Shown: positions 1 through 8,541 of the stretch, one piece after another | How positions within the stretch are numbered: the stretch's first letter is position 1 | Layout of the letters: each line of letters starts with the position of its first letter | DNA from: Litoribacter ruber | GTDB taxonomy: Bacteria > Bacteroidota > Bacteroidia > Cytophagales > Cyclobacteriaceae | DNA length: 64,000 nucleotides | Reading direction: 5' to 3' | Assembly (NCBI RefSeq): GCF_018500185.1 | Contig: NZ_JAHBGI010000004.1 | Coordinates: 62,001-126,000, forward strand | The notes under the pieces: model-generated | Database searches by the model: none | Seen by the model: the letters and a program-made list of their open reading frames with translations, nothing else | Told to the model about the DNA's origin: nothing | Made by a program: the position numbers and the translations under genes

Positions 1-355
1 TTTTTTCTTTTTTGACTCCAAAGGAATTCATGATGATGGTTCCGCCGATGGGAGTGAGCACCAGGGGGGTGATGGCAGCTACCCCAATGGCACCAAAATT
101 CCGCCATACCTTGACTACCCTTCTGCTGTTTTTGGTGAAGATTTTTCGTTTGGGCTTGAATACCTGCTGATACCTGATGCGTAATCTTTGCCCAATGTAG
201 GTAAATCCGATCACACTGCTCATCATGCCCAATACGGTAACAAATACTATTTCAACTATAGAAAAACCCGCTGCGGTGCCTAAAATAGGCCCTGCGATAA
301 ATTTGAAAAGGCAGAAAGAGTAGATAGTTAAAAAAGTCAGGATGTACTCAATCAT
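1..355 (-). CDS. Small membrane protein, COG2426-like (partial, runs off left edge)
   Basis: This is the first 118 codons of a minus-strand gene that continues beyond base 1. I read it from ATG at 355. It begins MIEYILTFLTIYSFCLFKF and has two hydrophobic stretches (about residues 1-30 and 35-55), a basic cytoplasmic-like loop, and a third hydrophobic stretch with the pattern ITPLVLTPIGGT. That pattern resembles the small multidrug export protein family (Sm_multidrug_ex, COG2426), but the function is not established. Its ATG overlaps the stop of the upstream antiporter gene in an ATGA arrangement, so the two are probably translationally coupled and co-transcribed with upp. The existence of the gene is well supported; the family name is a guess from pattern. 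Confidence 0.6.
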   Translation of the reverse strand, partial: MIEYILTFLTIYSFCLFKFIAGPILGTAAGFSIVEIVFVTVLGMMSSVIGFTYIGQRLRIRYQQVFKPKRKIFTKNSRRVVKVWRNFGAIGVAAITPLVLTPIGGTIIMNSFGVKKEK

Positions 356-1281
356 AACAATAGATAAATGTATAGGCCATACCCACCGGCCAATAGGCCT
401 CCTTCCCAACGGGAAATCCTGAGTTTTGTCAAAATAATGGGCAATAAGATAATCGTAAACCCAAGCATCCAGATGAAGTCATTCTGAAGGAATATTTGGG
501 ATACCTGAATAGGGCTGACTATGGCTGTGATACCCACAATAGCCAGGATATTCATTAGGTTGCTACCCAAGATGTTGCCCAAGGCAATATCGGTATGCTT
601 TTTCAGGGCGGCCATCACGGAAGTCACCAATTCTGGAAGGCTGGTGCCCATGGCGATGATGGTCACACCTATTACCCGATCGCTGATCCCAAAGGTTTGG
701 GCAATCACAATGCTGTTTTCAATAAACAAATCTGAACCCCAATAGAGGCCGGCAATACCAAGTATTATTAAAGCGATAGATTTCCAAATAGGTGTTTTCT
801 TGATTTTGACCATGTCCAAATCTTCAGGATCATCTGGGATTCTTTCTATTTTTTTGAAAAAGTAAAAGTTGATCAGTATCAGCAGTGTCACCAGTATAAT
901 TCCCTCCATTAATGAAATGACACCATTGATGGCCAAAAGGTAAAAGAGAATGCTTACCACCAAGGTGAAGACATAATCCAGCTTGATTACCGACTTAGGA
1001 AGGGAAATGGGGAAAATAACGGCACTGACTCCTAGGACTAGGGATATGTTGGAAATGTTGGAACCAATTACGTTTCCTAGGGCTATATCGCTGTTTCCCT
1101 TAAGGGCCGCGGATACGCTTACCAGAAGTTCAGGTGCGGACGTGCCAAAAGACACTACCGTCAAACCGATCAGCCCGGGGCTGAGGCCGAGCTTACCGGC
1201 AATGGCAGAAGCGCCATCCACCAAGTATTTGCCTCCCATTAACAGAATGAGAAGTCCGACCAGTAAAAATAGATAAACCAT
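352..1281 (-). CDS. Calcium/sodium antiporter, YrbG/CaCA family
   Basis: An inner-membrane cation exchanger of 309 residues with about ten hydrophobic segments. The two inverted halves each carry the family's alpha-repeat signature: SFGTSAPELLVS (about residues 45-56) with GNVIGSNISNI after it, and AMGTSLPELVTS (about 211-222) with GNILGSNLMNI after it. These acidic and polar residues form the ion site in the Ca2+/cation antiporter superfamily. Members exchange Na+ or H+ for Ca2+; the actual ion cannot be read from sequence. Length is normal for YrbG. It starts 2 bases after the upp stop and overlaps the next gene by 4 bases, so upp, this gene and the membrane protein form one minus-strand operon. 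Confidence 0.93.
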   Translation of the reverse strand: MVYLFLLVGLLILLMGGKYLVDGASAIAGKLGLSPGLIGLTVVSFGTSAPELLVSVSAALKGNSDIALGNVIGSNISNISLVLGVSAVIFPISLPKSVIKLDYVFTLVVSILFYLLAINGVISLMEGIILVTLLILINFYFFKKIERIPDDPEDLDMVKIKKTPIWKSIALIILGIAGLYWGSDLFIENSIVIAQTFGISDRVIGVTIIAMGTSLPELVTSVMAALKKHTDIALGNILGSNLMNILAIVGITAIVSPIQVSQIFLQNDFIWMLGFTIILLPIILTKLRISRWEGGLLAGGYGLYIYLLL

Positions 1282-1283
1282 GC

Positions 1284-1928
1284 TTAAAGTTTTTGTCCAA
1301 AGGCTAAGTCACCTGCATCTCCCAGTCCGGGCACGATGTAGGATTTTTCATTCAACCTTTCATCCAAGGCGCAAAGCCAGAACTCATGGGGTAAGTCCAA
1401 GTTGTTTTTGACATGCTCAATGCCCTCTGGAGCTGCGATAGCAGAGATGATGTGAAGTTTTTTTGGGGTGCCGTTTACCAATAGATGTTTGATACTGGTA
1501 AGAAGGGAACCGCCTGTTGCCAGCATGGGGTCTACAATGAGTACCTCTTTGCCTTCGATCGAGGGTGCTGCAAGATAATCAAGGTCAATTTCCAGGTCTT
1601 GACCTTCCGCTTCCCTACGGTAGGCTCCTATGAAGCCGCTATCGGCATCATCGAAGTAGTTGATAAACCCCTGGTAGAAAGGAATGGCTGCCCTCATGAC
1701 CGAAATCACTACAGGGTTATCCGTTAGTCTTTTCACTTCCGTTTGTGCAAGGGGAGTGGTGATGGTGTGTGATTCAAAAGTGAGGCTTTTGGATACCTCA
1801 TAAGCCATGATTTCCCCCAAGCGCTCCAAGTTACGTCGAAAGCGCATCCTGTCCTGCTGTCTGTCAATATTTCGGAGATCCGCCAAAAACTGGTTGGCGA
1901 TAGAGGTGGTCTGGTTTAATATAAACAT
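1284..1928 (-). CDS. upp: Uracil phosphoribosyltransferase
   Basis: Converts uracil and PRPP to UMP in pyrimidine salvage; cytoplasmic. The 214-residue protein carries the PRPP-binding loop VLIVDPMLATGGS at residues 129-141, which is diagnostic of type I phosphoribosyltransferases, and an N-terminal RRNLERLGEIMAYE segment typical of Upp. The start ATG at 1928 gives the normal family length. It is the first gene of a short operon with the Ca/Na antiporter. The terminator of the OmpA-type gene lies between this gene and that one, so upp probably has its own promoter in the short gap or depends on readthrough. Confidence 0.96.
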   Translation of the reverse strand: MFILNQTTSIANQFLADLRNIDRQQDRMRFRRNLERLGEIMAYEVSKSLTFESHTITTPLAQTEVKRLTDNPVVISVMRAAIPFYQGFINYFDDADSGFIGAYRREAEGQDLEIDLDYLAAPSIEGKEVLIVDPMLATGGSLLTSIKHLLVNGTPKKLHIISAIAAPEGIEHVKNNLDLPHEFWLCALDERLNEKSYIVPGLGDAGDLAFGQKL

Positions 1929-1948
1929 GGATTACTAAAGTTTTGAGC

Positions 1949-1979
1949 AAAAAAAACCCGATCTGCAAAGATCGGGTTT
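1949..1979 (-). terminator. Intrinsic terminator of the OmpA-family gene
   Basis: A perfect 11-bp stem (1954-1964 with 1969-1979) closes a 4-base loop. Reading on the minus strand it is followed by eight T (1949-1956 are A on the plus strand, partly inside the stem). It lies 20 bases past the stop of the OmpA-type gene and 20 bases before upp. Confidence 0.9.
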
Positions 1980-1999
1980 AATTTTCTTATTTCAATAGC

Positions 2000-3283
2000 T
2001 TATTGAACTTCGAAGCTTACTCTTCTTGCCAATTGACGAGCATCAGCAGATCTCTTGTCTACGCTTGTGTCTTCGCCATAGCCTTTGTAAGTCAATCTTG
2101 AAGAATCAACACCTGAAGCAACCAATAGGTCGTATACAGCTTTAGCTCTTCTTTCAGATAGTCTCTGGTTGTAGTTTTCTGGACCTAATTCGTCAGCATA
2201 ACCTTTCAACTCAACGTTAACACCTGGGTTTCTCTTCATGAAGTTAGCTACATAGTTAGCAGCAGAAGAAGAGTATCCTAGTGGCTTAGCGCTGTCAAAT
2301 GCAAAGTATACGTTCACATAACCGTCGTTGATAGCTTGCTTGAAGAAGTCAGTTTCTCTGTCTTCGTCATCTTCAACTGGACATCCTTGGTTAGAAGCAG
2401 GACCAGGTACAAATGGACACTCATCCAAGTGATCAGGAATACCGTCACCGTCAGAATCCAAAGTTCTACCGAAAGCATCTACTCTAGCACCAGCTGGAGT
2501 GTTAGGCTCCTTGTCTAGGTAGTCAGGGATACCGTCGCCGTCAGAGTCTTTCAACATGTCTCTGATTTCACCGATTTGAGTAGCCAATTCTTCCTTAGTA
2601 GCATACTTGTCCTCAGCTACATACCAGTCAGCATGTGTAGAGTTTCCACCTAGGTAGAAAGAAAGACCCAAGGTACCAGTCCACCAAGTAGCTTTTGGTC
2701 CGTAATAGCTGAAGTGCTCAGGAGTGATTGCAGAAGCACCATCGAAAGCCACATCTTGACGACCGTTTGCGATAGCAGTGATGTCACCGTTAAGGGCAAT
2801 TCTGTCGCTCAATCTGATTTGACCGGTGATACCTGCCATCAAGTTGTAAACGTTGTCCTGGAAGTCAGCGTGTAGGTTTTGCTGAGGAGTAATTCTACCG
2901 ATACCAGCACCGGCGTGACCCAATAGGTTGAATCTTCTGGAGAAAGTCTCCCAGTTCATCATTCTACCTAGGTTTACCACACCTTGAAGGTTCAATCTGT
3001 AGTAATTCGTTTCAAACTCAGGGTTGTTGTCCTGGCTTGCTTCAGCGAATCTTCCGAAACCGTAATCCAGTTTCGCACCAAATTTCTCATTGAACATGTA
3101 TCTGACGCCTACGTCACCATGTCCAAGATTAACGATAGGAGAATAGAAGCCTGGCGTCATTGGCGTCATAGCTTTATTGAACCCACCGTTCACATCGATC
3201 GACCACTTGTTGAAGTCGTCCTGGGCATTAGCTCCAACTGCTAAGGCACCAGCCATTAATGTAGATAGTAATAACTTTTTCAT
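2000..3283 (-). CDS. OmpA-family outer-membrane protein with TSP3 calcium repeats
   Basis: A 427-residue outer-membrane protein. It has a signal peptide (residues 1-20, ending ANA), then a beta-barrel region to about residue 215 with alternating aromatic strands. Next come two thrombospondin type 3 calcium-binding repeats, each with DSDGDGIPD, at about 245-285. The C-terminal OmpA/MotB peptidoglycan-binding domain (about 310-425) contains NQRLSERRAKAVYDLL and the sequence LKGYADELG. Such proteins tether the outer membrane to peptidoglycan and are among the most abundant in Bacteroidota. The codon choice is restricted (many identical TCT, AAC and GGT type choices), which fits high expression. 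It has its own promoter element and a strong terminator, so it is monocistronic. Confidence 0.95.
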   Translation of the reverse strand: MKKLLLSTLMAGALAVGANAQDDFNKWSIDVNGGFNKAMTPMTPGFYSPIVNLGHGDVGVRYMFNEKFGAKLDYGFGRFAEASQDNNPEFETNYYRLNLQGVVNLGRMMNWETFSRRFNLLGHAGAGIGRITPQQNLHADFQDNVYNLMAGITGQIRLSDRIALNGDITAIANGRQDVAFDGASAITPEHFSYYGPKATWWTGTLGLSFYLGGNSTHADWYVAEDKYATKEELATQIGEIRDMLKDSDGDGIPDYLDKEPNTPAGARVDAFGRTLDSDGDGIPDHLDECPFVPGPASNQGCPVEDDEDRETDFFKQAINDGYVNVYFAFDSAKPLGYSSSAANYVANFMKRNPGVNVELKGYADELGPENYNQRLSERRAKAVYDLLVASGVDSSRLTYKGYGEDTSVDKRSADARQLARRVSFEVQ

Positions 3284-3355
3284 GATAAAAAATTTTTTTC
3301 CAAAATTAAGTGTTTAATTGATTTAATTCCAAACTTGTTTACTTGTAACTGTATG

Positions 3356-3363
3356 CAAATGTA
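3356..3363 (-). promoter_or_regulatory. -7 promoter element of the OmpA-family gene
   Basis: Minus-strand TACATTTG matches the Bacteroidota -7 consensus TAnnTTTG, about 70 bases upstream of the start codon. I see no clear -33 TTG at the right spacing, so the assignment rests on the -7 box alone. Confidence 0.5.
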
Positions 3364-3409
3364 AATTTTTTATTTAGAACGTAAAACTTTCTAGGAAATG
3401 TTTTTTACG

Positions 3410-3417
3410 TAGGTTTG
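3410..3417 (+). promoter_or_regulatory. Possible -7 element for the M42-like peptidase
   Basis: TAGGTTTG matches TAnnTTTG and ends 42 bases before the preferred ATG at 3460. No good -33 partner is visible, so confidence is low. Confidence 0.35.
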
Positions 3418-3459
3418 TGATAAGTTTTTGAAAATGATTTGGTCATAAATAATGCCAAT

Positions 3460-4368
3460 ATGGGAATTTTAAGGGATTTGCTCCAAATTCAAGGGGTTTC
3501 AGGGGAAGAATCTACCATTTCTAAGTTCATTTTAAGTTGGGTATCTCAACGAAAAGGAAACTGGAAGGTTTCACCAGAAATATACTATGGGGACGAATTG
3601 CAGGACTGTATTGTCCTGAAATTTGGAAAACCCCGCACCGCCGTATTTGCCCATATGGACACTATTGGGTTTACGGTTAGATATGAAAATCAATTAGTTA
3701 CTGTCGGTGGGCCAGAGGCTGAAGACGGGTTTGAACTTGTGGGGGAAGATATTTTTGGTCCCATTGAGTGCAAAATAAAAAAAAATAATGGGCAGCTATT
3801 TTATGACTTCCCCAGAGGTATCCAAAGGGGAACAAGCCTCTCTTTCAAGCAAAATGTCCGGATAGATGAAAAATTTATCCAAGCCGCCTATCTCGATAAT
3901 AGGCTGGGAGTGTATAATGCCATGAAACTTTGCGAAACCCTGGAAGATGGGGTGGTGGTCTTCTCCACTTATGAGGAACACCACGGCGGCAGTATGCCTT
4001 TTCTCCTACGCTTTATATATGAGAAGTGGCAGATCCGACAATCGTTGATTTCCGATATTACTTGGGTGACCGAGGGAGTGCGCCACCATGAGGGGGTAGC
4101 CATATCTTTGAGGGACCGTAATATTCCCCGAAAGGCCTATGTGGATAGGATTGTGGCTTTGGCCTCTGAAAGTGGTATACCATTCCAGTTGGAAGTAGAG
4201 GGAATGGGCAGCAGTGATGGCCGGGAGGTGCAGATGAGTCCCTATGCGATGGATTGGTGTTTTATTGGAGCTCCAGAAGACAATGTGCACTCGCCAGATG
4301 AAAAAGTCTCCCTCCATGACCTGGACTGCATGCTTAAGATGTACCAGTATTTGATGAAGCACCTTTAA
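3460..4368 (+). CDS. M42-family-like metallopeptidase (aminopeptidase)
   Basis: A cytoplasmic di-metal peptidase of about 302 residues. Candidate metal ligands, numbered from ATG 3460, are H65 and D67 (AHMDTIG), D146 (YLDNRLG), the catalytic and ligand pair E172-E173 (STYEEHHGG), an Asp later in the chain and a C-terminal His (DNVHSPDE). The order matches the M42/M20 aminopeptidase fold. It is shorter than typical M42 enzymes (about 350), so the inserted dimerisation domain is reduced. The reading frame is open to a TTG at 3439, but ATG 3460 gives MGILRDLLQIQGVSG, which aligns with the usual start of the family. Substrate unknown. It stands alone ahead of hpt. Confidence 0.8.
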   Translation: MGILRDLLQIQGVSGEESTISKFILSWVSQRKGNWKVSPEIYYGDELQDCIVLKFGKPRTAVFAHMDTIGFTVRYENQLVTVGGPEAEDGFELVGEDIFGPIECKIKKNNGQLFYDFPRGIQRGTSLSFKQNVRIDEKFIQAAYLDNRLGVYNAMKLCETLEDGVVVFSTYEEHHGGSMPFLLRFIYEKWQIRQSLISDITWVTEGVRHHEGVAISLRDRNIPRKAYVDRIVALASESGIPFQLEVEGMGSSDGREVQMSPYAMDWCFIGAPEDNVHSPDEKVSLHDLDCMLKMYQYLMKHL

Positions 4369-4417
4369 ATGTATGCTGGTTTAGCAAATTTTATGTCGGG
4401 GGGGTAGCATTTTTTTA

Positions 4418-4425
4418 TATATTTG
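4418..4425 (+). promoter_or_regulatory. -7 promoter element of hpt
   Basis: TATATTTG is an exact TAnnTTTG match, 34 bases upstream of the hpt ATG and downstream of the preceding stop. The -33 region is G-rich and has no clear TTG. Confidence 0.55.
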
Positions 4426-4459
4426 TGTCGCCCTGTCCTAGGGCATTTTTAATTAAGAT

Positions 4460-4990
4460 ATGGTAGAAGTTAAAGATAAGCAGTTTGTTCCCTACCTATC
4501 CGAAGCTGAACTGTCGCAACGGATTGCCACTCTGGGTGCAAAAATAAATAATGATTTTCAGGGAAAAGAGCCGGTTTTGCTGGGGATACTCAATGGAGCC
4601 TTTATGTTTCTTTCCGATTTGGCGAAAGCCATCGACATACCTGTAGAAATACAGTTTATTAAGGTGGCTTCCTATGAGGCCACCGCATCCACCGGGCAGG
4701 TGAAAAACCTGATTGGCCTAAATGTTGATTTGGAAGGCAGAGACGTGATTGTGGTGGAGGATATTGTCGATACGGGTTTGAGCATGAAGCATATTTTGGG
4801 TCTTGTTGCTGAGCACAATCCGGGAAAAATAGCCATTGCCACCCTGTTGCTGAAGCCTGAGGCCTTGATAGAACCCTTGGACATAGATTATGTGGGGTTT
4901 GAAATCCCCAATAAATTTGTGGTCGGGTACGGCCTTGATTATGATGGGCTGGGCAGGAACCTGAAGGAGATTTACCAATTGAAGGAATAA
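4460..4990 (+). CDS. hpt: Hypoxanthine phosphoribosyltransferase
   Basis: Purine salvage enzyme that makes IMP (and usually GMP) from hypoxanthine or guanine plus PRPP in the cytoplasm. The 176-residue protein has the PRPP loop VVEDIVDTGLS at residues 98-108, the LLGILNGAFMFLSDL segment at 40-54 and the flexible-loop SYEATASTG at 71-79, all normal for bacterial Hpt. It is followed 41 bases later by adk on the same strand, so two nucleotide-metabolism genes sit together. Confidence 0.95.
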   Translation: MVEVKDKQFVPYLSEAELSQRIATLGAKINNDFQGKEPVLLGILNGAFMFLSDLAKAIDIPVEIQFIKVASYEATASTGQVKNLIGLNVDLEGRDVIVVEDIVDTGLSMKHILGLVAEHNPGKIAIATLLLKPEALIEPLDIDYVGFEIPNKFVVGYGLDYDGLGRNLKEIYQLKE

Positions 4991-5031
4991 TTATTAAATA
5001 AAAATATTGATCGCTACATAATTTTGTTGTT

Positions 5032-5604
5032 ATGCTAAACATAGTCTTATTCGGCCCTCCAGGTGCAGGAAAAGGTACTCAAAGTGAAAAATTGATTGCC
5101 AAGTACAAATTGACCCACCTTTCCACCGGGGATCTTTTTAGGGCACACCTCGGTCAGGGTACCGATCTTGGCCAGTTGGCCAGAAAATATATGGATGAAG
5201 GCCGTCTGGTGCCTGATGAAGTGGTCATCGGGATGGTGGATGATAAGATCAAAAACACCCAAGACAGCAATGGCTTTATTTTCGACGGTTTTCCGCGTAC
5301 AGTAGCTCAGGCAAGGGCTCTGGACCTTTTGTTGGAGGAAAAAAACATGTCTATCTCGGGAATGATTGCATTGGATGTGCCTGAAGAGGTGCTCAAGGAA
5401 AGAATCCGTGAAAGAGGCAAAACCTCAGGAAGAGTGGATGATCAGGATGAGGAAAAGATCAAAACGCGGATTCAGGTATATTTGGATGAGACCATTCCCG
5501 TTGCCACCTATTACAAGGGTCAGGAGAAACTCACCAAGATCCACGGGGTGGGAGCGATAGATGAGATCTTTGCCAACATCTGTGAAGTTATTGATTCTTA
5601 TTAA
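5032..5604 (+). CDS. adk: Adenylate kinase
   Basis: Catalyses ATP + AMP to 2 ADP in the cytoplasm. The P-loop is GPPGAGKGTQ at residues 8-17, followed by the AMP-binding region LSTGDLFRAH and the DGFPRTVAQA motif. At 190 residues it is the short form: the LID region (RIRERGKTSGRVDDQDEEKIKTRI, here cited as spanning about 121-145) has no zinc-binding cysteines. It lies between hpt and obg. A TAnnTTTG box ends 5 bases before its ATG (see findings). Confidence 0.97.
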   Translation: MLNIVLFGPPGAGKGTQSEKLIAKYKLTHLSTGDLFRAHLGQGTDLGQLARKYMDEGRLVPDEVVIGMVDDKIKNTQDSNGFIFDGFPRTVAQARALDLLLEEKNMSISGMIALDVPEEVLKERIRERGKTSGRVDDQDEEKIKTRIQVYLDETIPVATYYKGQEKLTKIHGVGAIDEIFANICEVIDSY

Positions 5605-5619
5605 TCGACGAAATTTTCA

Positions 5620-5627
5620 TAACTTTG
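5620..5627 (+). promoter_or_regulatory. -7 promoter element of the obg operon
   Basis: TAACTTTG matches TAnnTTTG, 62 bases upstream of the GTG start of obg and just after the adk stop. It suggests that obg-grpE-dnaJ has its own transcription start. Confidence 0.45.
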
Positions 5628-5688
5628 TAACCCAATTGGCTAAGCTGTATTGCTTGGCCAATTTTGTTTTATAAAAATCATAGAAACT

Positions 5689-6681
5689 GTGGCGGATTCC
5701 AATTTTATAGATTATGTGAAGTTTTGTTCCAGGTCGGGAGCAGGAGGTTCAGGCTCTGTTCATTTCAGAAGAGAGAAGCACGTGCCCAAGGGCGGTCCTG
5801 ATGGTGGTGATGGTGGCCGTGGTGGAAACATTATATTAAGAGGCAATGCCCAGCACTGGACGTTGCTCCATCTTAAATATAAAAAGCACGTGATCGCCGA
5901 AGCAGGAAAAGGCGGTGAGGGTGGCAGAAGAAAGGGTGCCGACGGAAAGGATATTATACTGGAGGTGCCACTGGGTACTGTGGCCAAAGATGCCGAAACC
6001 ATGGAAGTCCGATGTGAAATCACCGAAGACGGGCAAGAAGTTGTCCTGACCCGAGGTGGCAGAGGAGGGCTAGGAAATGACCACTTTAAATCTGCAACCA
6101 ACCAAGCCCCGCATTATGCACAGCCGGGAGAGGAAGGGATTGAAGAATGGATCATTTTGGAACTAAAACTGCTGGCTGATGTTGGGTTGGTTGGATTTCC
6201 AAACGCCGGAAAATCCACTTTGCTATCCAGTATCTCGGCAGCCAAGCCTGAAATTGGAGATTATCCCTTCACTACCCTTGTGCCAAATCTTGGTGTGGTG
6301 GGATATAGGGATGACAAGTCATTTGTGATGGCGGACATTCCGGGGATTATCGAAGGTGCTGCCGAAGGACGTGGTTTGGGTATTAGATTCCTGCGCCATA
6401 TTGAAAGAAACTCCATTCTTTTGTTTATGGTGCCTGCTGATGCTGACAATATTAAAAAGGAGTATGAGATACTCTTGAACGAGCTCAAGAAATACAATCC
6501 GGAGCTGCTGGATAAAAACAGGCTTTTGGCTATATCCAAGGCTGACATGCTTGACGAAGAATTGATGACGGAGATGAAAAAGGAATTGCCGGAAAATGTG
6601 CCAACCCTTTTCATTTCATCGGTTTCCCAATACAATTTGGACAAATTGAAAGACATGATCTGGCAAGAAATTAATTCGTAA
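5689..6681 (+). CDS. obgE: Obg/CgtA GTPase
   Basis: Essential ribosome-associated GTPase acting in 50S assembly and growth control. I take GTG 5689 as the start (330 residues, [12 protein letters not shown] with V read as M), because the frame upstream is non-homologous and starts from a TTG. The N-terminal Obg domain (about 1-158) has the glycine-rich repeats GGDGGRGGN and GGRGGLGN. The G domain follows: G1 GFPNAGKS at 169-176, G3 [10 protein letters not shown]4-type SKAD. The acidic C-terminal extension seen in some homologues is absent. It is followed 24 bases later by grpE. Confidence 0.96.
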   Translation: MADSNFIDYVKFCSRSGAGGSGSVHFRREKHVPKGGPDGGDGGRGGNIILRGNAQHWTLLHLKYKKHVIAEAGKGGEGGRRKGADGKDIILEVPLGTVAKDAETMEVRCEITEDGQEVVLTRGGRGGLGNDHFKSATNQAPHYAQPGEEGIEEWIILELKLLADVGLVGFPNAGKSTLLSSISAAKPEIGDYPFTTLVPNLGVVGYRDDKSFVMADIPGIIEGAAEGRGLGIRFLRHIERNSILLFMVPADADNIKKEYEILLNELKKYNPELLDKNRLLAISKADMLDEELMTEMKKELPENVPTLFISSVSQYNLDKLKDMIWQEINS

Positions 6682-6756
6682 TGCCAGTTTGTCAGTTTTA
6701 AGGGAATGGCAAACATATTGAGTTTTATCAGAAAGCTTTTGAATACCAATACTATT

Positions 6757-7344
6757 ATGGCTGAAAAAGAAAATTTAGAGAAGGACGAAATGACTAAGAC
6801 CCAAGAGAGCTCTGAGGAGCAAATTGAGGAAACACAAGATACCGAGGCACAGGCAAATGCTGAAAAGCAAGAAGAAGTAAAGGAAGAACTGAGCCAAGAA
6901 GAAAAATTGAAAATCGAACTGGCTGAATTGAAGGACAAGCATTTACGCCTTTATTCGGAGTTTGAAAATTACAGAAGAAGAACCAGCAAGGAGAGGCTTG
7001 ATTTGATCAAGACAGCTTCAGAGGATGTTTTGAAGGATATTATTCCTGTTGTGGATGATTTTGAAAGAGCCATCAAGGCTTCTGAGAAAGAAGAGTCTGT
7101 GGAAACGGTTATGGAAGGGAATCTTCTTATTTATAACAAGCTGTTGAAGATTTTGGAATCCAAAGGACTAAAGCCGATGGAGGATGTGGTCGGGAAGGCT
7201 TTTGATGCCGACCAGCAGGAAGCCATCACACAAGTACCTGCTCCATCTGAAGAGATGAAAGGGAAAGTGATTGATGTAATTGAAAAAGGATATACCCTTG
7301 GTGACAAAGTTGTCAGATATGCCAAGGTGGTAATTGGATCATAA
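6757..7344 (+). CDS. grpE: GrpE nucleotide exchange factor
   Basis: Releases ADP from DnaK in the DnaK-DnaJ-GrpE chaperone cycle. It has a Glu/Lys-rich N-terminal coiled coil (to about residue 90) and the GrpE core with [18 protein letters not shown], and a beta-rich C-terminal part ending [13 protein letters not shown]. Two starts are possible: ATG 6706 (212 residues) or ATG 6757 (195 residues, [12 protein letters not shown]). I prefer 6757, since the extra 17 residues are hydrophobic and basic and do not resemble GrpE. dnaJ starts 5 bases after the stop. dnaK is not in the window. Confidence 0.93.
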   Translation: MAEKENLEKDEMTKTQESSEEQIEETQDTEAQANAEKQEEVKEELSQEEKLKIELAELKDKHLRLYSEFENYRRRTSKERLDLIKTASEDVLKDIIPVVDDFERAIKASEKEESVETVMEGNLLIYNKLLKILESKGLKPMEDVVGKAFDADQQEAITQVPAPSEEMKGKVIDVIEKGYTLGDKVVRYAKVVIGS

Positions 7345-7348
7345 CATT

Positions 7349-8461
7349 ATGACTAAAAGAGATTATTACGAAGTATTAGGGGTTAGCAAGACCGCCAGTC
7401 AGGATGAGATAAAGAAGGCCTACAGAAAAATGGCCATCAAGTATCACCCTGACAAGAATCCGGACAACCCAGAGGCAGAAGAGATGTTTAAAGAGGCTGC
7501 CGAAGCCTATGAGGTGCTTAGCAACCAGGAAAAAAGGCAGCGTTACGACCAGTTTGGTCACCAGGGAGTCAGCGGCAACGGTGGCTTTGGCGGTGGCGGC
7601 ATGAACATGGACGACATCTTCTCTCAGTTTGGGGACATCTTCGGAGGTGGAGGTTTTGAATCCTTCTTTGGCGGAGGCGGTGGCCGAGGCGGAAGAAGGG
7701 CCAAAAAAGGCACCAATCTTCGGGTAAAGCTTAAACTGACATTAAAAGAGGTAGCCAACGGCGTTGAGAAAAAAATCAAAGTCAAGCGTCATGTTTTGGC
7801 TGACGGAGTGACATTCAAAACCTGTAGCACCTGTCAGGGTTCAGGTCAGATCAAAAAGGTGGTTAATACCATGCTTGGCCAGATGGTCTCCGCCAGTACC
7901 TGTCCTAGCTGTGGTGGCAATGGGCAGATAGTCGATAAGAAGCCGGCCAATGCAGATGCAAAAGGTTTGGTGATAAAAGAGGAAATCATCCCGATCAACA
8001 TCCCAGGTGGTGTGGCAGATGGCATGCAGCTAAGCATGTCCGGCAAGGGTAATGAAACTCCGGGCGGAATTCCAGGTGATTTGTTGATCGTGATCGAGGA
8101 AATTGAAGACGAGGTACTTCAGCGTGATGGAAACAACGTGGTGTTTAACCTGTACGTGAGTTTTATCGACGCAGCCCTTGGCGCACAGATTGAGGTCCCT
8201 ACTATAGACGGCAAGGTGAAAATCAAGCTTGAACCGGGGACTCAGAGTGGAAAAGTGTTGAGGCTAAAAGGAAAAGGGATCAAAGACCTTAATGGATACG
8301 CCAAAGGTGACCAACTTATCTATGTAAATGTATGGACACCTACCCAGTTGACCAGGGAAGAGAGAACAGCCTTGGAAAACTTGAGGGCATCACAGAATTT
8401 CATCCCAGATCCAGGGAAAACTGAGAAGAACTTCTTTGACAAAATGAAGGAATTCTTTTAG
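7349..8461 (+). CDS. dnaJ: DnaJ (Hsp40) co-chaperone with only one zinc centre
   Basis: Delivers unfolded substrates to DnaK and stimulates its ATPase. Numbered from ATG 7349 (370 residues): J domain 1-70 with HPD at 33-35; G/F-rich linker about 71-118; zinc region 140-200; C-terminal substrate domains to the end. The zinc region has just two CxxCxGxG motifs, at C159/C162 and C185/C188. The first motif, expected at about 150, and the fourth, expected at about 200, are both gone and replaced by short non-Cys sequence. In the family, motifs 1+4 form centre I and motifs 2+3 form centre II, so centre I is missing as a unit. The rest is intact, so this is not a pseudogene. Last gene of the run, closed by a terminator. 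Confidence 0.95.
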   Translation: MTKRDYYEVLGVSKTASQDEIKKAYRKMAIKYHPDKNPDNPEAEEMFKEAAEAYEVLSNQEKRQRYDQFGHQGVSGNGGFGGGGMNMDDIFSQFGDIFGGGGFESFFGGGGGRGGRRAKKGTNLRVKLKLTLKEVANGVEKKIKVKRHVLADGVTFKTCSTCQGSGQIKKVVNTMLGQMVSASTCPSCGGNGQIVDKKPANADAKGLVIKEEIIPINIPGGVADGMQLSMSGKGNETPGGIPGDLLIVIEEIEDEVLQRDGNNVVFNLYVSFIDAALGAQIEVPTIDGKVKIKLEPGTQSGKVLRLKGKGIKDLNGYAKGDQLIYVNVWTPTQLTREERTALENLRASQNFIPDPGKTEKNFFDKMKEFF

Positions 8462-8470
8462 AAAAAATAG

Positions 8471-8497
8471 AAGCCGGGCATTTGTCCGGCTTTTTTT
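8471..8497 (+). terminator. Terminator after dnaJ
   Basis: A 9-bp stem (8471-8479 with 8484-8492, one G-U pair) closes an ATTT loop, followed by T7. It starts 10 bases after the dnaJ stop. Confidence 0.92.
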
Positions 8498-8541
8498 CGT
8501 TTAAAACAAACCTTTTCCCCTTCGTCCCGTAATTTATCCGT

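Noticed and set aside
5019-5026. TAATTTTG as a certain adk promoter
   Set aside because: The -33 box would be only nine bases away (TTG 5007-5009), which is wrong spacing. Left as a speculative finding only.
6261-6938. 225-codon open frame on the minus strand opposite obgE and grpE
   Set aside because: It is Ser/Phe-rich with no family resemblance, the mirror image of acidic, lysine-rich coding. The plus-strand genes are certain.
7349-8461. dnaJ as a pseudogene because two zinc motifs are missing
   Set aside because: The frame is complete, HPD and the remaining domains are intact, and the operon is normal.
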